From Gammaproteobacteria bacterium (GTDB lineage Bacteria; Pseudomonadota; Gammaproteobacteria; Thiohalomonadales; Thiohalomonadaceae), in contig QKED01000040.1 of assembly GCA_003252455.1 (NCBI GenBank), positions 1-45,316 on the forward strand: 45,316 nucleotides of DNA, in the 5' to 3' direction. Position numbers and translations under genes: made by a program. The notes under the pieces were generated by a model, which was given only the letters and a program-made list of their open reading frames with translations, had not been told where the DNA came from and made no database searches. Every line of letters begins with the position of its first letter. The stretch's first letter is position 1. Below are positions 34,559 through 42,329 of this stretch, one piece after another.

Positions 34559-34574
34559 TGCAGTGGTCACTGCA
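34559..34574. promoter_or_regulatory. Operator-like dyad between divergent sugar genes
   Basis: TGCAGTG and CACTGCA form a seven-base inverted repeat with a GT centre. It sits at the predicted start of the minus-strand transcript and inside the leader of the plus-strand one, so a protein bound here could affect both. The identity of such a protein is unknown. Confidence 0.45.
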
Positions 34575-34587
34575 CACACCCACATAG

Positions 34588-34603
34588 AGCAACCGCGATG
34601 CCA
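34588..34603 (-). promoter_or_regulatory. Sigma-54-type promoter for the minus-strand GT4-Wzx-ligase operon
   Basis: On the minus strand this reads TGGCATCGCGGTTGCT: TGGCA at -24 and TTGCT at -12 with correct spacing, only one mismatch to the consensus TGGCAC-N5-TTGC. The predicted start near 34577 gives a leader of about 110 bases before the gene at 34464. Confidence 0.55.
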
Positions 34604-34619
34604 ACTAGGAGCACACCCC

Positions 34620-35585
34620 ATGAACCCACGCCCCGCACCCCGTCAGATTACCCTCACCGTGGTGATCCCCACTCACAACTGCCTGGCCTATCTGCCCCAG
34701 GCGCTGGCCAGTATCGACGCGCAAGGTCGAGATGACCTGGAGGTCATCGTCCTCGACGACAACTCCAACGACGGAACTTGGGTGTGGCTGCAGGCGCGGG
34801 CGCAGCACGACCCGCGCATCGTGCCGATACGTCTGGATGGCGTCGGCCCCGCCGTCGCGCGGAACCTGGCGATCGCCAGTGCCCAGGGCGAATACATCGC
34901 CTTTCTCGACGCCGACGACCGCTGGCGTGCGGGCAAGCTCGACGCCCAAATCGCCTTTCACCGACGCCACCCCGAGGTGGTGTTCAGCTTCACCGACTAC
35001 CGCCACTGGTCGCTGCAGGGCGAAGAGCTGGGGACCTGCTTCGCCTTCTGGCCACACTTTCGCGCCGAGAGTCGCGCCGCGACGGGCTACCGTCTGCTCG
35101 GCTCGGCCGCGGCGCTGCTCTTCGCCGAGAACGTGGTGGGCACCAGTTGCGTGGTGGCGAGGCGAGATGCGTTGCAAATTGCGAAGGGGTTCGACGAGTC
35201 GATGCAATCCGCATCGGACTGGGACCTCTGGCTGCGCCTCGCACGCCAGGGCTCGGTCGGCTACAGCACCCAAGAGGGCATGGACTATCTGGTGCGCCCG
35301 GACTCCATCACCGCCAAGTCGGCCCGGCGCATCGAGGCGCTGCGTACCATCTATCAACGCCACAGCCCTGCGGCCGAGGCGCTCGGCCCCTGGTCGCTCT
35401 ACGCCGCGCGCGCACGCATCGCCGTGGCCGAGGCGGAGCATCTGCGCAAGCAGCACCACTATCACCTGGCGCTCAGGTACCACCTGAAGGCGTGGCTGCT
35501 CTCCCCCTCATGGCGTGTGGCGCGTGCCGCGCTGGCAGACCTCTGGCATGCGCTGGCGGGGCCCAGGCGCGAGGTGGCCGTCTGA
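34620..35585 (+). CDS. GT2-type glycosyltransferase
   Basis: This 321-residue soluble protein of the GT-A fold, family 2, has VVIPTHNCLAYLPQALASI at the start and the nucleotide-sugar site VIVLDDNSNDGTW. FLDADDRWRAGKLDAQI carries the DxD metal motif. A later acidic stretch (SASDWDLWLRLARQG) fits the catalytic base region. The ATG at 34620 is chosen because AGGAG lies at 34607-34611. The longer frame from 34539 is not needed. It stands alone on its transcript, divergent from the minus-strand operon, with glmS 225 bp downstream under its own sigma-54-type promoter. Substrates are unknown. Confidence 0.9.
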   Translation: MNPRPAPRQITLTVVIPTHNCLAYLPQALASIDAQGRDDLEVIVLDDNSNDGTWVWLQARAQHDPRIVPIRLDGVGPAVARNLAIASAQGEYIAFLDADDRWRAGKLDAQIAFHRRHPEVVFSFTDYRHWSLQGEELGTCFAFWPHFRAESRAATGYRLLGSAAALLFAENVVGTSCVVARRDALQIAKGFDESMQSASDWDLWLRLARQGSVGYSTQEGMDYLVRPDSITAKSARRIEALRTIYQRHSPAAEALGPWSLYAARARIAVAEAEHLRKQHHYHLALRYHLKAWLLSPSWRVARAALADLWHALAGPRREVAV

Positions 35586-35642
35586 ATCCCTCCTGGCGGT
35601 GCCAGGGCCTGTCGCCCTCGCCCGGGGCCGTGGCACAGCCCC

Positions 35643-35675
35643 CTCGCAATCTGCGAATCAAACTGCGCGAGTCGC
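35643..35675 (+). promoter_or_regulatory. Enhancer-like inverted element upstream of glmS
   Basis: Arms CTCGC (35643-35647) and GCGAG (35667-35671) form an inverted repeat. Inside and around it lie GCAATCTGC (35646-35654) and TGCGCGAGTCGC (35664-35675). The same two blocks, 7 instead of 9 bases apart, occur upstream of the Wzz-like gene at 39577-39604. It lies about 70-100 bases before the sigma-54-type promoter, the usual place for an activator site. Confidence 0.6.
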
Positions 35676-35742
35676 AGAACGAGACCCCGGTGTGGCGCAG
35701 GTGAACGCCTGTAATGCTCTGTATTCAATAGATAAATTAGGT

Positions 35743-35758
35743 TGGCCCGGCTCCTGCA
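35743..35758 (+). promoter_or_regulatory. Sigma-54-type promoter for glmS
   Basis: TGGCCCGGCTCCTGCA has the GG and GC dinucleotides at the correct spacing, with G7 of the consensus also matched and mismatches at two or three minor positions. Predicted start near 35769, 42 bases before glmS. Confidence 0.6.
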
Positions 35759-35810
35759 CTGACAGGGTACAGCAACCCCAACACGCCACCCGATGAGAAG
35801 GAGAGCGGAC

Positions 35811-37631
35811 ATGTGCGGAATCGTCGCAGCCATCCACAGCAACTCAGTTACCCAGAACCTCGTCTCAGGCCTCGATGCCCTGGCCTACCGGGGCTACGAC
35901 TCGGCGGGGGTCGCCATCCTCGGCCCCAACGGCCTGCAGCGGCGGCGTGCCAAGGGCAAGATCGACCAGCTCCGTGGGCTATTGCGCCTGGAGCCGCTGG
36001 AGGGGAGCCTCGGGATTGCCCACACCCGCTGGGCGACCCACGGTCTGCCGGACCAGCGCAACGCCCATCCGCACCTGGGTCAGGGGGTCGCCGTGGTACA
36101 CAACGGCATCATCGAAAACCACGCCCGCCTGCGCAGAGAGCTGGAGCGCCAGGGGGTGGTGTTCGAGAGCGAGACCGACAGCGAGGTGATCCCCCACCTC
36201 ATCGCCCGCTATCACCACGCCGGGCTCGACCACCTGGAGGCGCTGCGTGCCACCCTGCAGCAGCTCGACGGCAGCTATGCGGTGGCGGTGCTCTACGCCG
36301 ACGACCCGGACCACCTCTACGCCGCGCGCCAGGGTAGCCCCCTGGCCCTGGGCGACGGCAACCAGGGCTTCTATCTGGCCTCCGACATCAACGCCTTCGG
36401 CGGCCTGGTCAACCGCTTCTGCTATCTGGAGAACGGCGACGTGGCGTGCATCGGGCGCGACGCCTACACCCTCTACGGGCGGAACGGCGAACCAGTGAGC
36501 CGCCGGGTGCAGGAGGCGGGCTCACAACTGGCGCGTGCCGACAAGGGCGGCTACCGCCACTACATGCTCAAGGAGATCCACGAGCAGCCCGCCGCCATCC
36601 AGCGCACCCTCGATGGGCTGCGCCAGCGTGGTCTTGGCAAGTTCAACGGCCTCGCGACCCTCGACTTCAAGGCGCTCCGCCGCCTGCACATCATCGCCTG
36701 CGGTACCTCGTACTACGCCGGCCTGGTCGGGCAGCAGTGGATCGAGGCACTCGCCGCGCTGCCGGTGGATGTGAGCCTCGCCTCCGAATACCGCTACAGC
36801 CACCGTCCCCTGGCCGCGGATGAGGCGGCGGTGTTCATCTCCCAATCCGGTGAGACCGCCGACACCCTGGCCGCCATGGAGCGGGCCAAGGCCGCCGGAC
36901 AGCGCTGCCTGGCCATCGTCAACGTGGCCACCAGCACGCTCGCGCGCGAGGCCGACGGGGTGCTCATGAGCCAGGCGGGGGCGGAGATCGGCGTCGCCTC
37001 CACCAAGGGCTACACGGTACAGCTCACCCTGCTCGCCACCCTCGCCCTGCACGCCGCGCGTGAGCGCCGCAGTCACCCCGCGCGCAACCTCGACAGCCTG
37101 GAGGCGGACCTGCTGCGCCTGCCGCTGGAGATGCAGCGCTTCATCGGCCACGAGCCCCTCATCGCCGGGGTCGCTGGCTGGCTGGCGCGGGCCGAGAACG
37201 CCATCTTCATCGGCCGTGGCATCGGCCACGCGCTCGCCTGCGAGGGGGCGCTCAAGCTCAAGGAGGTCTCCTACATCCACGCCGAGGCCTACGCCGCCGG
37301 GGAGCTCAAGCATGGACCCATCGCCCTGCTCGACCCGCAGATGCCGGTGGTGGTGGTCGCACCGCCCGACCAGGTGCTGAGCAAGACCCTCTCCAATCTG
37401 CGTGAGGTGGCCGCGCGCGGCGCCCCCATCCTACTCATCAGCGATGAACGCACCCTGGAGGAGATGACCGACATCGTCGATGTGGGCATCGCCGTGCCGC
37501 GCCTCTCCAGCCTGCTCGCCACCCCGCTCTACGCCATGGTGCTACAGCTCATCGCCTACCACACCGCGCTGCTGCGCGGTACCGACGTGGACCAGCCGCG
37601 CAACCTGGCCAAGTCGGTCACGGTGGAGTAG
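35811..37631 (+). CDS. glmS: Glucosamine-6-phosphate synthase (isomerizing)
   Basis: This 606-residue enzyme makes glucosamine-6-phosphate from fructose-6-phosphate and glutamine, the first step to UDP-GlcNAc. The N-terminal glutaminase starts MCGIVAAI with nucleophile Cys2 (after Met removal) and has a GIAHTRWATHG loop. Two sugar isomerase (SIS) domains follow, with SQSGETADTL and STKGYTVQLTLL in the first and FIGRGIGHALACEGALKLKE in the second. It ends KSVTVE, as usual. AAGGAG lies seven bases before the ATG at 35811. In most genomes glmS sits with glmU; here it heads a polysaccharide operon, so it is probably a dedicated supply copy, induced by sigma-54. Confidence 0.96.
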   Translation: MCGIVAAIHSNSVTQNLVSGLDALAYRGYDSAGVAILGPNGLQRRRAKGKIDQLRGLLRLEPLEGSLGIAHTRWATHGLPDQRNAHPHLGQGVAVVHNGIIENHARLRRELERQGVVFESETDSEVIPHLIARYHHAGLDHLEALRATLQQLDGSYAVAVLYADDPDHLYAARQGSPLALGDGNQGFYLASDINAFGGLVNRFCYLENGDVACIGRDAYTLYGRNGEPVSRRVQEAGSQLARADKGGYRHYMLKEIHEQPAAIQRTLDGLRQRGLGKFNGLATLDFKALRRLHIIACGTSYYAGLVGQQWIEALAALPVDVSLASEYRYSHRPLAADEAAVFISQSGETADTLAAMERAKAAGQRCLAIVNVATSTLAREADGVLMSQAGAEIGVASTKGYTVQLTLLATLALHAARERRSHPARNLDSLEADLLRLPLEMQRFIGHEPLIAGVAGWLARAENAIFIGRGIGHALACEGALKLKEVSYIHAEAYAAGELKHGPIALLDPQMPVVVVAPPDQVLSKTLSNLREVAARGAPILLISDERTLEEMTDIVDVGIAVPRLSSLLATPLYAMVLQLIAYHTALLRGTDVDQPRNLAKSVTVE

Positions 37632-37635
37632 GGCC

Positions 37636-38382
37636 ATGCTCAGCACCACACTGCAACAGGGTAAACAGTGGCTCAAGCAGAGCGAACACCCCTTGGCGCG
37701 GCGTACGCTGCGCCTGGCCAAGGGGCTGCGGTCCCTAGCGTTGCCCGCCCCGCGCCTGCTGACGGTGCCGCTCTACCACGGCTGGGTGCTCACCACGGGC
37801 GTGTTGCGCAACCTGCTGCGCATCCTCTGGTGGACGCCGCTGTTCAAGGGGCGTCTCGACGCCGGTGGCGCCGGGCTCTACCTCTACGGCGGTCTGCCCT
37901 ATGTCTGTGGCCCCTTGCACATCACCCTGGGCGAGGGGTGCCGTGTGAGTGGAGTGACCACCTTCACCGGGCGCAGCGCAGGTGGCCCGCACGGCGAGCG
38001 CCCCGCGCTGGTGGTAGGAAGCAACGTCGACATCGGTTGGCAGACCACCATCGCCGTGGGCGGACGGGTGGTGCTGGGTGACAACGTGCGGATCGCCGGT
38101 CGCGCCCTGCTCGCCGGCTACCCGGGCCACCCGCTGGAGGCCGACGCGCGTGCCGCGGGACGCGCGGACTACGCGCACCAGGTGGGCGACATCGTGCTGG
38201 AGCGCGACGTCTGGCTCGCCACCGGCGTCAGTGTCATGGCCGGGGTGTGCATCGGGGCCGGCACCGTGGTCGCCGCTGGTAGCGTGGTGACCCGTGACCT
38301 GCCCCCCGGGGTGCTCGCCGGCGGCGTGCCGGCACGGGTGATCCGCCCCATCGGGGTGGGGGAGGGGGCGAATGGCCACTGA
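37636..38382 (+). CDS. Hexapeptide-repeat acyltransferase
   Basis: This 248-residue protein has an N-terminal hydrophobic/amphipathic part (about 35-70) and then a left-handed beta-helix of hexapeptide repeats (about 85-230). The repeat motif shows in DIGWQTTIAVGGRVVLGDNVRIAG and, after an active-site loop, in VSVMAGVCIGAGTVVAAGSVV. DLPPGVLAGGVPARVI closes the coil as in WcaF/maltose-O-acetyltransferase-type enzymes. It would acylate (probably acetylate) a sugar residue of the polysaccharide. The ATG at 37636 is four bases after the glmS stop with GGAG upstream. The next gene overlaps its last 11 bases, in another frame. Confidence 0.88.
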   Translation: MLSTTLQQGKQWLKQSEHPLARRTLRLAKGLRSLALPAPRLLTVPLYHGWVLTTGVLRNLLRILWWTPLFKGRLDAGGAGLYLYGGLPYVCGPLHITLGEGCRVSGVTTFTGRSAGGPHGERPALVVGSNVDIGWQTTIAVGGRVVLGDNVRIAGRALLAGYPGHPLEADARAAGRADYAHQVGDIVLERDVWLATGVSVMAGVCIGAGTVVAAGSVVTRDLPPGVLAGGVPARVIRPIGVGEGANGH

Positions 38383-39502
38383 TCTGATCGTCTTCGGTGA
38401 GGATTGGGGGGGGCTGCCGAGCAGCACCCAGCACCTGGTGCGCGCACTGGCGACCGAGCGGCGGGTGCTGTGGGTCGACTCCATCGGTCTACGCCAGCCG
38501 CGCCTGCGCCTGGCCGACCTGGGGCGCCTCTGGCGCAAGCTGACCGCCAGCGCCCGACCCACGGCGCCCCAGGTCGGCCCGTCGGATAAGGATGGGGCGA
38601 GTTTTCGTGTGCTCCATCCCCTCACCATCCCGGCGCCACGGAGCCGTCTGGCACGCGCCCTCGCCGCGCGTCTGTTGCAGCGTCAGGTCGGGCGTGCGGC
38701 GCGCGCCATGGGGCTGTCGCGCCCCCTGCTCTGGCTCTCGCTGCCCACGGCGGTCGACCTCATCGGGCGTCTGGGCGAGGGGCAGGTGCTCTACTATTGC
38801 GGCGACGACTTCGGCGCCCTCGCTGGGGTCGACCACGCCCTGGTGCGTGCGCGCGAGCTGGAGCTGGTCGCGCGCGCCGACCACATCATTACCGCCAGTG
38901 TGGCACTGGCCCGGCGCTTCCCCACCCCGCGTACGCACTACCTGCCGCACGGGGTCGACCATGCCCTGTTCAGTACCACGACCGCCCCCGCCCCGGAGCT
39001 GGCCCTGCACCACGGGCCGGTGGCCGGCTTCTACGGCAGCCTCTCCGAGTGGGTCGACTGGCCGATGCTCAAGGCGGTGGCGCAGCGCCTGCCACACTGG
39101 CGCTTCCAACTCATCGGGCGCTGCGAGGCCGACCTGCACGGCATCGAGCAGTTGCCCAACGTGGAGCTGCTCGGTCCGCGCCCGCACACGCAACTGCCGA
39201 GCTACAGCCAGCACTGGAACGCGGCGCTACTGCCGTTTCGCGACAATGCCCAGATCCGTGCCTGCAACCCGCTCAAGCTGCGTGAGTACCTCGCCGCCGG
39301 CACGCCGGTGGTGACCACCGACTTCCCCGCCCTCGCCCCCTATCGCGATCTGGTGCAGGTGGCCGAGGGGGCGACGGCCTACGCCATCGCCCTGGAGCAG
39401 GTGCGCTACACCTCCGAGGCGGCGCGCGAGGCGCGGCGCGCACGCGTGGCCGGGGAGTCCTGGGCGGCGCGTGCCCACGAGATCGCCGCGCTCATCGACT
39501 GA
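38372..39502 (+). CDS. GT4-like glycosyltransferase
   Basis: This 376-residue protein is of the GT-B type. Its start LIVFGEDWGGLPSSTQHLVRAL resembles enzymes with an early substrate loop. The C-terminal nucleotide-sugar domain has GSLSEWVDWPMLKAVA and FQLIGRCE, then LREYLAAGTPVVTTDFPAL, in which the E-x7-type pair of classical GT4 enzymes is only partly recognisable. It starts in the last codons of the acyltransferase gene after GGAGGGGG. It ends before the gap that holds the second enhancer and sigma-54-type promoter. Sugar specificity is unknown. Confidence 0.85.
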   Translation: MATDLIVFGEDWGGLPSSTQHLVRALATERRVLWVDSIGLRQPRLRLADLGRLWRKLTASARPTAPQVGPSDKDGASFRVLHPLTIPAPRSRLARALAARLLQRQVGRAARAMGLSRPLLWLSLPTAVDLIGRLGEGQVLYYCGDDFGALAGVDHALVRARELELVARADHIITASVALARRFPTPRTHYLPHGVDHALFSTTTAPAPELALHHGPVAGFYGSLSEWVDWPMLKAVAQRLPHWRFQLIGRCEADLHGIEQLPNVELLGPRPHTQLPSYSQHWNAALLPFRDNAQIRACNPLKLREYLAAGTPVVTTDFPALAPYRDLVQVAEGATAYAIALEQVRYTSEAAREARRARVAGESWAARAHEIAALID

Positions 39503-39571
39503 CACCATGCCACCTCGACCAAGGCGCGGCGCACATGGGTCACCGTAGCGTCCTGCAGCGCGCCGCAGGCA

Positions 39572-39604
39572 GATTTGCAATCTGCAATGCGTTGCGCAAA
39601 TCGC
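39572..39604 (+). promoter_or_regulatory. Enhancer-like inverted element upstream of the Wzz-like gene
   Basis: Arms GATTTGC (39572-39578) and GCAAATC (39596-39602) form a seven-base inverted repeat. It overlaps GCAATCTGC (39577-39585) and TGCGCAAATCGC (39593-39604), the same two blocks as at 35646-35675 before glmS (nine of nine and ten of twelve identical). It lies about 130-160 bases before the sigma-54 promoter at 39731. Confidence 0.62.
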
Positions 39605-39626
39605 CCCCACCCTCTAGAGACCCAAA

Positions 39627-39641
39627 CCCCGCACAGCGGGG
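39627..39641. other. Short hairpin in the gap before the Wzz-like gene
   Basis: CCCCGC and GCGGGG form a six-base-pair stem with an ACA loop, about 125 bases after the preceding gene. With no U-run it is at most a weak terminator of the glmS-acyltransferase-GT4 transcript. Confidence 0.35.
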
Positions 39642-39730
39642 CGGCACACCACTGCGCTGGCACGTGTAACAGATTGAAACAACGACGCTATCGCCCCCCG
39701 GACCCGCGATGCCACCGGTCGCGCCGGATC

Positions 39731-39745
39731 TGGCACTCCCCTTGC
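39731..39745 (+). promoter_or_regulatory. Sigma-54 promoter for the Wzz-like operon
   Basis: TGGCACTCCCCTTGC is a perfect match to TGGCAC-N5-TTGC. The predicted start near 39757 leaves 28 bases before the GTG at 39785. Confidence 0.75.
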
Positions 39746-39784
39746 GATGTCCTAGGTCACCAGGCCCCCAATCGGAGACCCCCC

Positions 39785-41215
39785 GTGGCCGAGATCAGCT
39801 ACCGCCTCTACAACATGCTCGCCGGAGGGTGGCGTCGGCGCTACGCCATCGCCACGCCGATCCTGCTCCTGCCACTGTTCGGCCTGGCGGTGGGGATGAT
39901 GGCCCCGGACAAGTACCGCGCCCACACCAGCCTGTTGATCCAGGAGCCAGCGAAGATGAATCCCTTCCTCGAAGACCTGGCGGTCTCCTACCAGCTCAAT
40001 GAGCGCCTCTCGGCGCTGCAGACCCTGCTCCACAGTCGCCACATCCTCGGTGCCGTGGCCGAGGAGCGCGGCCTGGTGGGGGAGGGGACCAGCGCGCGTG
40101 ACTACGACCGCGTCATTGGCCAGATCTCCGCCAAGCTCTCTATGAGCATGGTGGGCAAGGAGCTGGTGCGTATCCAGTACGAAGACACCACGCCGGTCGG
40201 GATGGAGGCGATGCTCACCACGGTGAGCGAGCACTTCGTCGAGCAGTTGCTCGCCCCGGCACGCTCCTCGGTCAACGACTCCGCCTCCTTTCTCGCCGAG
40301 CTGTTGGAGCAGCGGCGAGCCGACCTGGACAGTGCCGAGACACGCCTAGCCGCATTCAAGGACGCCAACCCCGGCGCCCTGCCGGAGCAGCACAACAGCA
40401 ACCTCACCCGCCTTGCCGCGCTGCGCCGCTCGCTGGCCGAGCGCGAGGCGGAGCTGGCCGGGGCCGAGCAGGCGCTCGGGAGCCTCGACCAGCAGTTGTC
40501 CCAGACCAACCCGGTGATCGGACGCATCGAGGGGCAGATCGTCACCCTGCGCGGTGAGCTGGCCACCCTGCGTAGCCGCTACACCGACTCACACAGCCAG
40601 GTGCTGGCGGTGCTGCGCCAACTGGCACGCCTGGAGCAGGAGCGCGAGCGTCAACTGCACCACGCCCCTGAGGGCGCGGAGCTGGGTGAGTCGGCCGCTT
40701 GGGTCGGCGCCGATGCGGCGGATAACGGCGGCGAACACACCCTGCTGGTGTCGCAACGGGTGGCACTGCAGGAGACGCGCAGCCGCGTGGTCGGCATGCG
40801 TGAAGAGGTGCAGCGCCTACAGCAGTTGATCGCCGAGCTGCAGGCCCAGACCCGTGGCTACGGTGAACAGGAGCAGCGTCTGAGCGCCCTGGAGCGCGAC
40901 CTCAAGGTGAGCCGTCAGCTCTACGAAGAGCTGCTGCAGCGCTACGAGATGGCGCGCGTGACGGGCTCGCTCGGCAGTTTCGAGCAATCCAAGCGCGTCA
41001 AGCTCATCGACCGCCCCTACACCCCGAGTGCCCCGATCAACCCACCGCCGCTGCTGTTCGTCATCGGTGGCCTGTTCGGTGGTATCGCCCTCGGTATCGG
41101 CCTGGCCGTGGTGCTGGAGCTGACCGACAGTACCCTGCGCACCAAGCGCCAACTCATGAATCTGGCGGGCGTGCCGGTGATCAGCCGCATCCCACCCCTA
41201 CCACATCTCAACTAG
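39785..41215 (+). CDS. Wzz/GumC-like chain-length determinant protein
   Basis: This 476-residue inner-membrane protein of the Wzz/PCP family has TM1 at about 21-38, a long periplasmic part and TM2 at about 423-444. The periplasmic part has a Wzz-type domain and coiled coils rich in Arg, Gln and Glu (about 170-400). The conserved Pro-rich YTPSAPINPP precedes the second span. There is no tyrosine autokinase domain after TM2, so it is a PCP-2b/GumC-like protein without the BY-kinase. It would control chain length or help export. The GTG at 39785 is preceded by GGAGA at 39774-39778. It heads a plus-strand operon under a sigma-54 promoter. Confidence 0.88.
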   Translation: MAEISYRLYNMLAGGWRRRYAIATPILLLPLFGLAVGMMAPDKYRAHTSLLIQEPAKMNPFLEDLAVSYQLNERLSALQTLLHSRHILGAVAEERGLVGEGTSARDYDRVIGQISAKLSMSMVGKELVRIQYEDTTPVGMEAMLTTVSEHFVEQLLAPARSSVNDSASFLAELLEQRRADLDSAETRLAAFKDANPGALPEQHNSNLTRLAALRRSLAEREAELAGAEQALGSLDQQLSQTNPVIGRIEGQIVTLRGELATLRSRYTDSHSQVLAVLRQLARLEQERERQLHHAPEGAELGESAAWVGADAADNGGEHTLLVSQRVALQETRSRVVGMREEVQRLQQLIAELQAQTRGYGEQEQRLSALERDLKVSRQLYEELLQRYEMARVTGSLGSFEQSKRVKLIDRPYTPSAPINPPPLLFVIGGLFGGIALGIGLAVVLELTDSTLRTKRQLMNLAGVPVISRIPPLPHLN

Positions 41216-41225
41216 GAGAGTCCCG

Positions 41226-42329
41226 ATGCAGACCCACATCCATATCGTTCAACACCTGCGCCCCGGTGGCATCGAGTCTCTGGTCCTGGAGCTGGTCAAG
41301 CAGGCGCCCGCCGACGAGCGCCACCTCATCGTCAGTCTGGAGGGTGAGATGGAGAGTGCTGTCGACGCCTGGCCGCGTCTGCAGGGGCTGCGCCGACAGA
41401 TGATCTTCCTCGGCAAGCGTGCGGGCAACTCGCCGCGCCTGCTGTGGCGCCTGGCCTTACGCCTGCGTCGCCTCGCCCCCACCAGCGTGCATACCCACCA
41501 CGTGGGTCCACTGCTCTATGGCGGTCTCGCCGCGCGCCTTGCGGGGGTGCCGCATATCATCCACACCGAGCACGACGCCTGGCACCTGGAGGTGCCACGC
41601 CGGCGCCGCCTGCAGTGCCTGTTGCTGGCCCTGGTGCGCCCGCGCCTGGTGGCCGACGCCGAGGGTGTGGCCGCGGCGACCCGCTGCGCCATTCGCGGTG
41701 TCGAGCCCCTGGTGATCCGTAACGGCATCGATTGCCAGCGCTTCACCCCGGGCGATGCTGCGACGGCGCGCACCGCGCTCGGGCTGCCGCAAGGCGTGCT
41801 GCTGATCGGTAGTGCCGGGCGCCAGGTCTGGATCAAGGGACACGACCTGCTGCTGCAGGCCGTGGCGCAGCTCCCCGGGGTGCACCTGGCGCTGGCCGGG
41901 GACGGGAGCGAGGCGCAGAGCCTGCGCGAGTTGGCGCGGCGCCTCGGCATCGAGGCGCGGGTGCACTTCATCGGCCACTACGATGAGATGCCGACCTTCT
42001 ACCGTGCCCTCGACCTCTTCTGTCTCCCCTCGCGCGCCGAGGGAATGCCGCTCTCGACCCTGGAGGCGCAGGCGTGCGGGGTGCGCTGTGTGGTCACCGA
42101 GGTGGGCTCTGTGGTCGAGACCCTCTGCCCGGAGACCGCCATCCGCGTGCCGCCGGAGGACCCCGTCCGCCTCGCCGCCGCGCTCGACCTCGGGCTGAGG
42201 CCGAATCCACACTCGCCACGGGATTTCGTGCTGCGCAATGCCGACCTGCGCGAGACTCGCCGCGCCTATGCCGCCCTGCGTCGCGACGCCGACCCACTGC
42301 TCGCTGCGGCCCGGGTCGTGCCGTCATGA
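41226..42329 (+). CDS. GT4-type glycosyltransferase
   Basis: This 367-residue GT-B enzyme has the N-terminal acceptor domain with HIVQHLRPGGIESLVLEL and a donor domain with VIRNGIDCQRFTPG. Its site PSRAEGMPLSTLEAQACG carries the E-x7-E pattern of the GT4 family. It would transfer a sugar to a lipid-linked intermediate in the cytoplasm. AGGAG precedes the ATG, seven bases away, and the gene begins 10 bases after the Wzz-like stop. Its stop overlaps the next start by four bases (ATGA), so both are coupled. Sugar specificity is unknown. Confidence 0.9.
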   Translation: MQTHIHIVQHLRPGGIESLVLELVKQAPADERHLIVSLEGEMESAVDAWPRLQGLRRQMIFLGKRAGNSPRLLWRLALRLRRLAPTSVHTHHVGPLLYGGLAARLAGVPHIIHTEHDAWHLEVPRRRRLQCLLLALVRPRLVADAEGVAAATRCAIRGVEPLVIRNGIDCQRFTPGDAATARTALGLPQGVLLIGSAGRQVWIKGHDLLLQAVAQLPGVHLALAGDGSEAQSLRELARRLGIEARVHFIGHYDEMPTFYRALDLFCLPSRAEGMPLSTLEAQACGVRCVVTEVGSVVETLCPETAIRVPPEDPVRLAAALDLGLRPNPHSPRDFVLRNADLRETRRAYAALRRDADPLLAAARVVPS

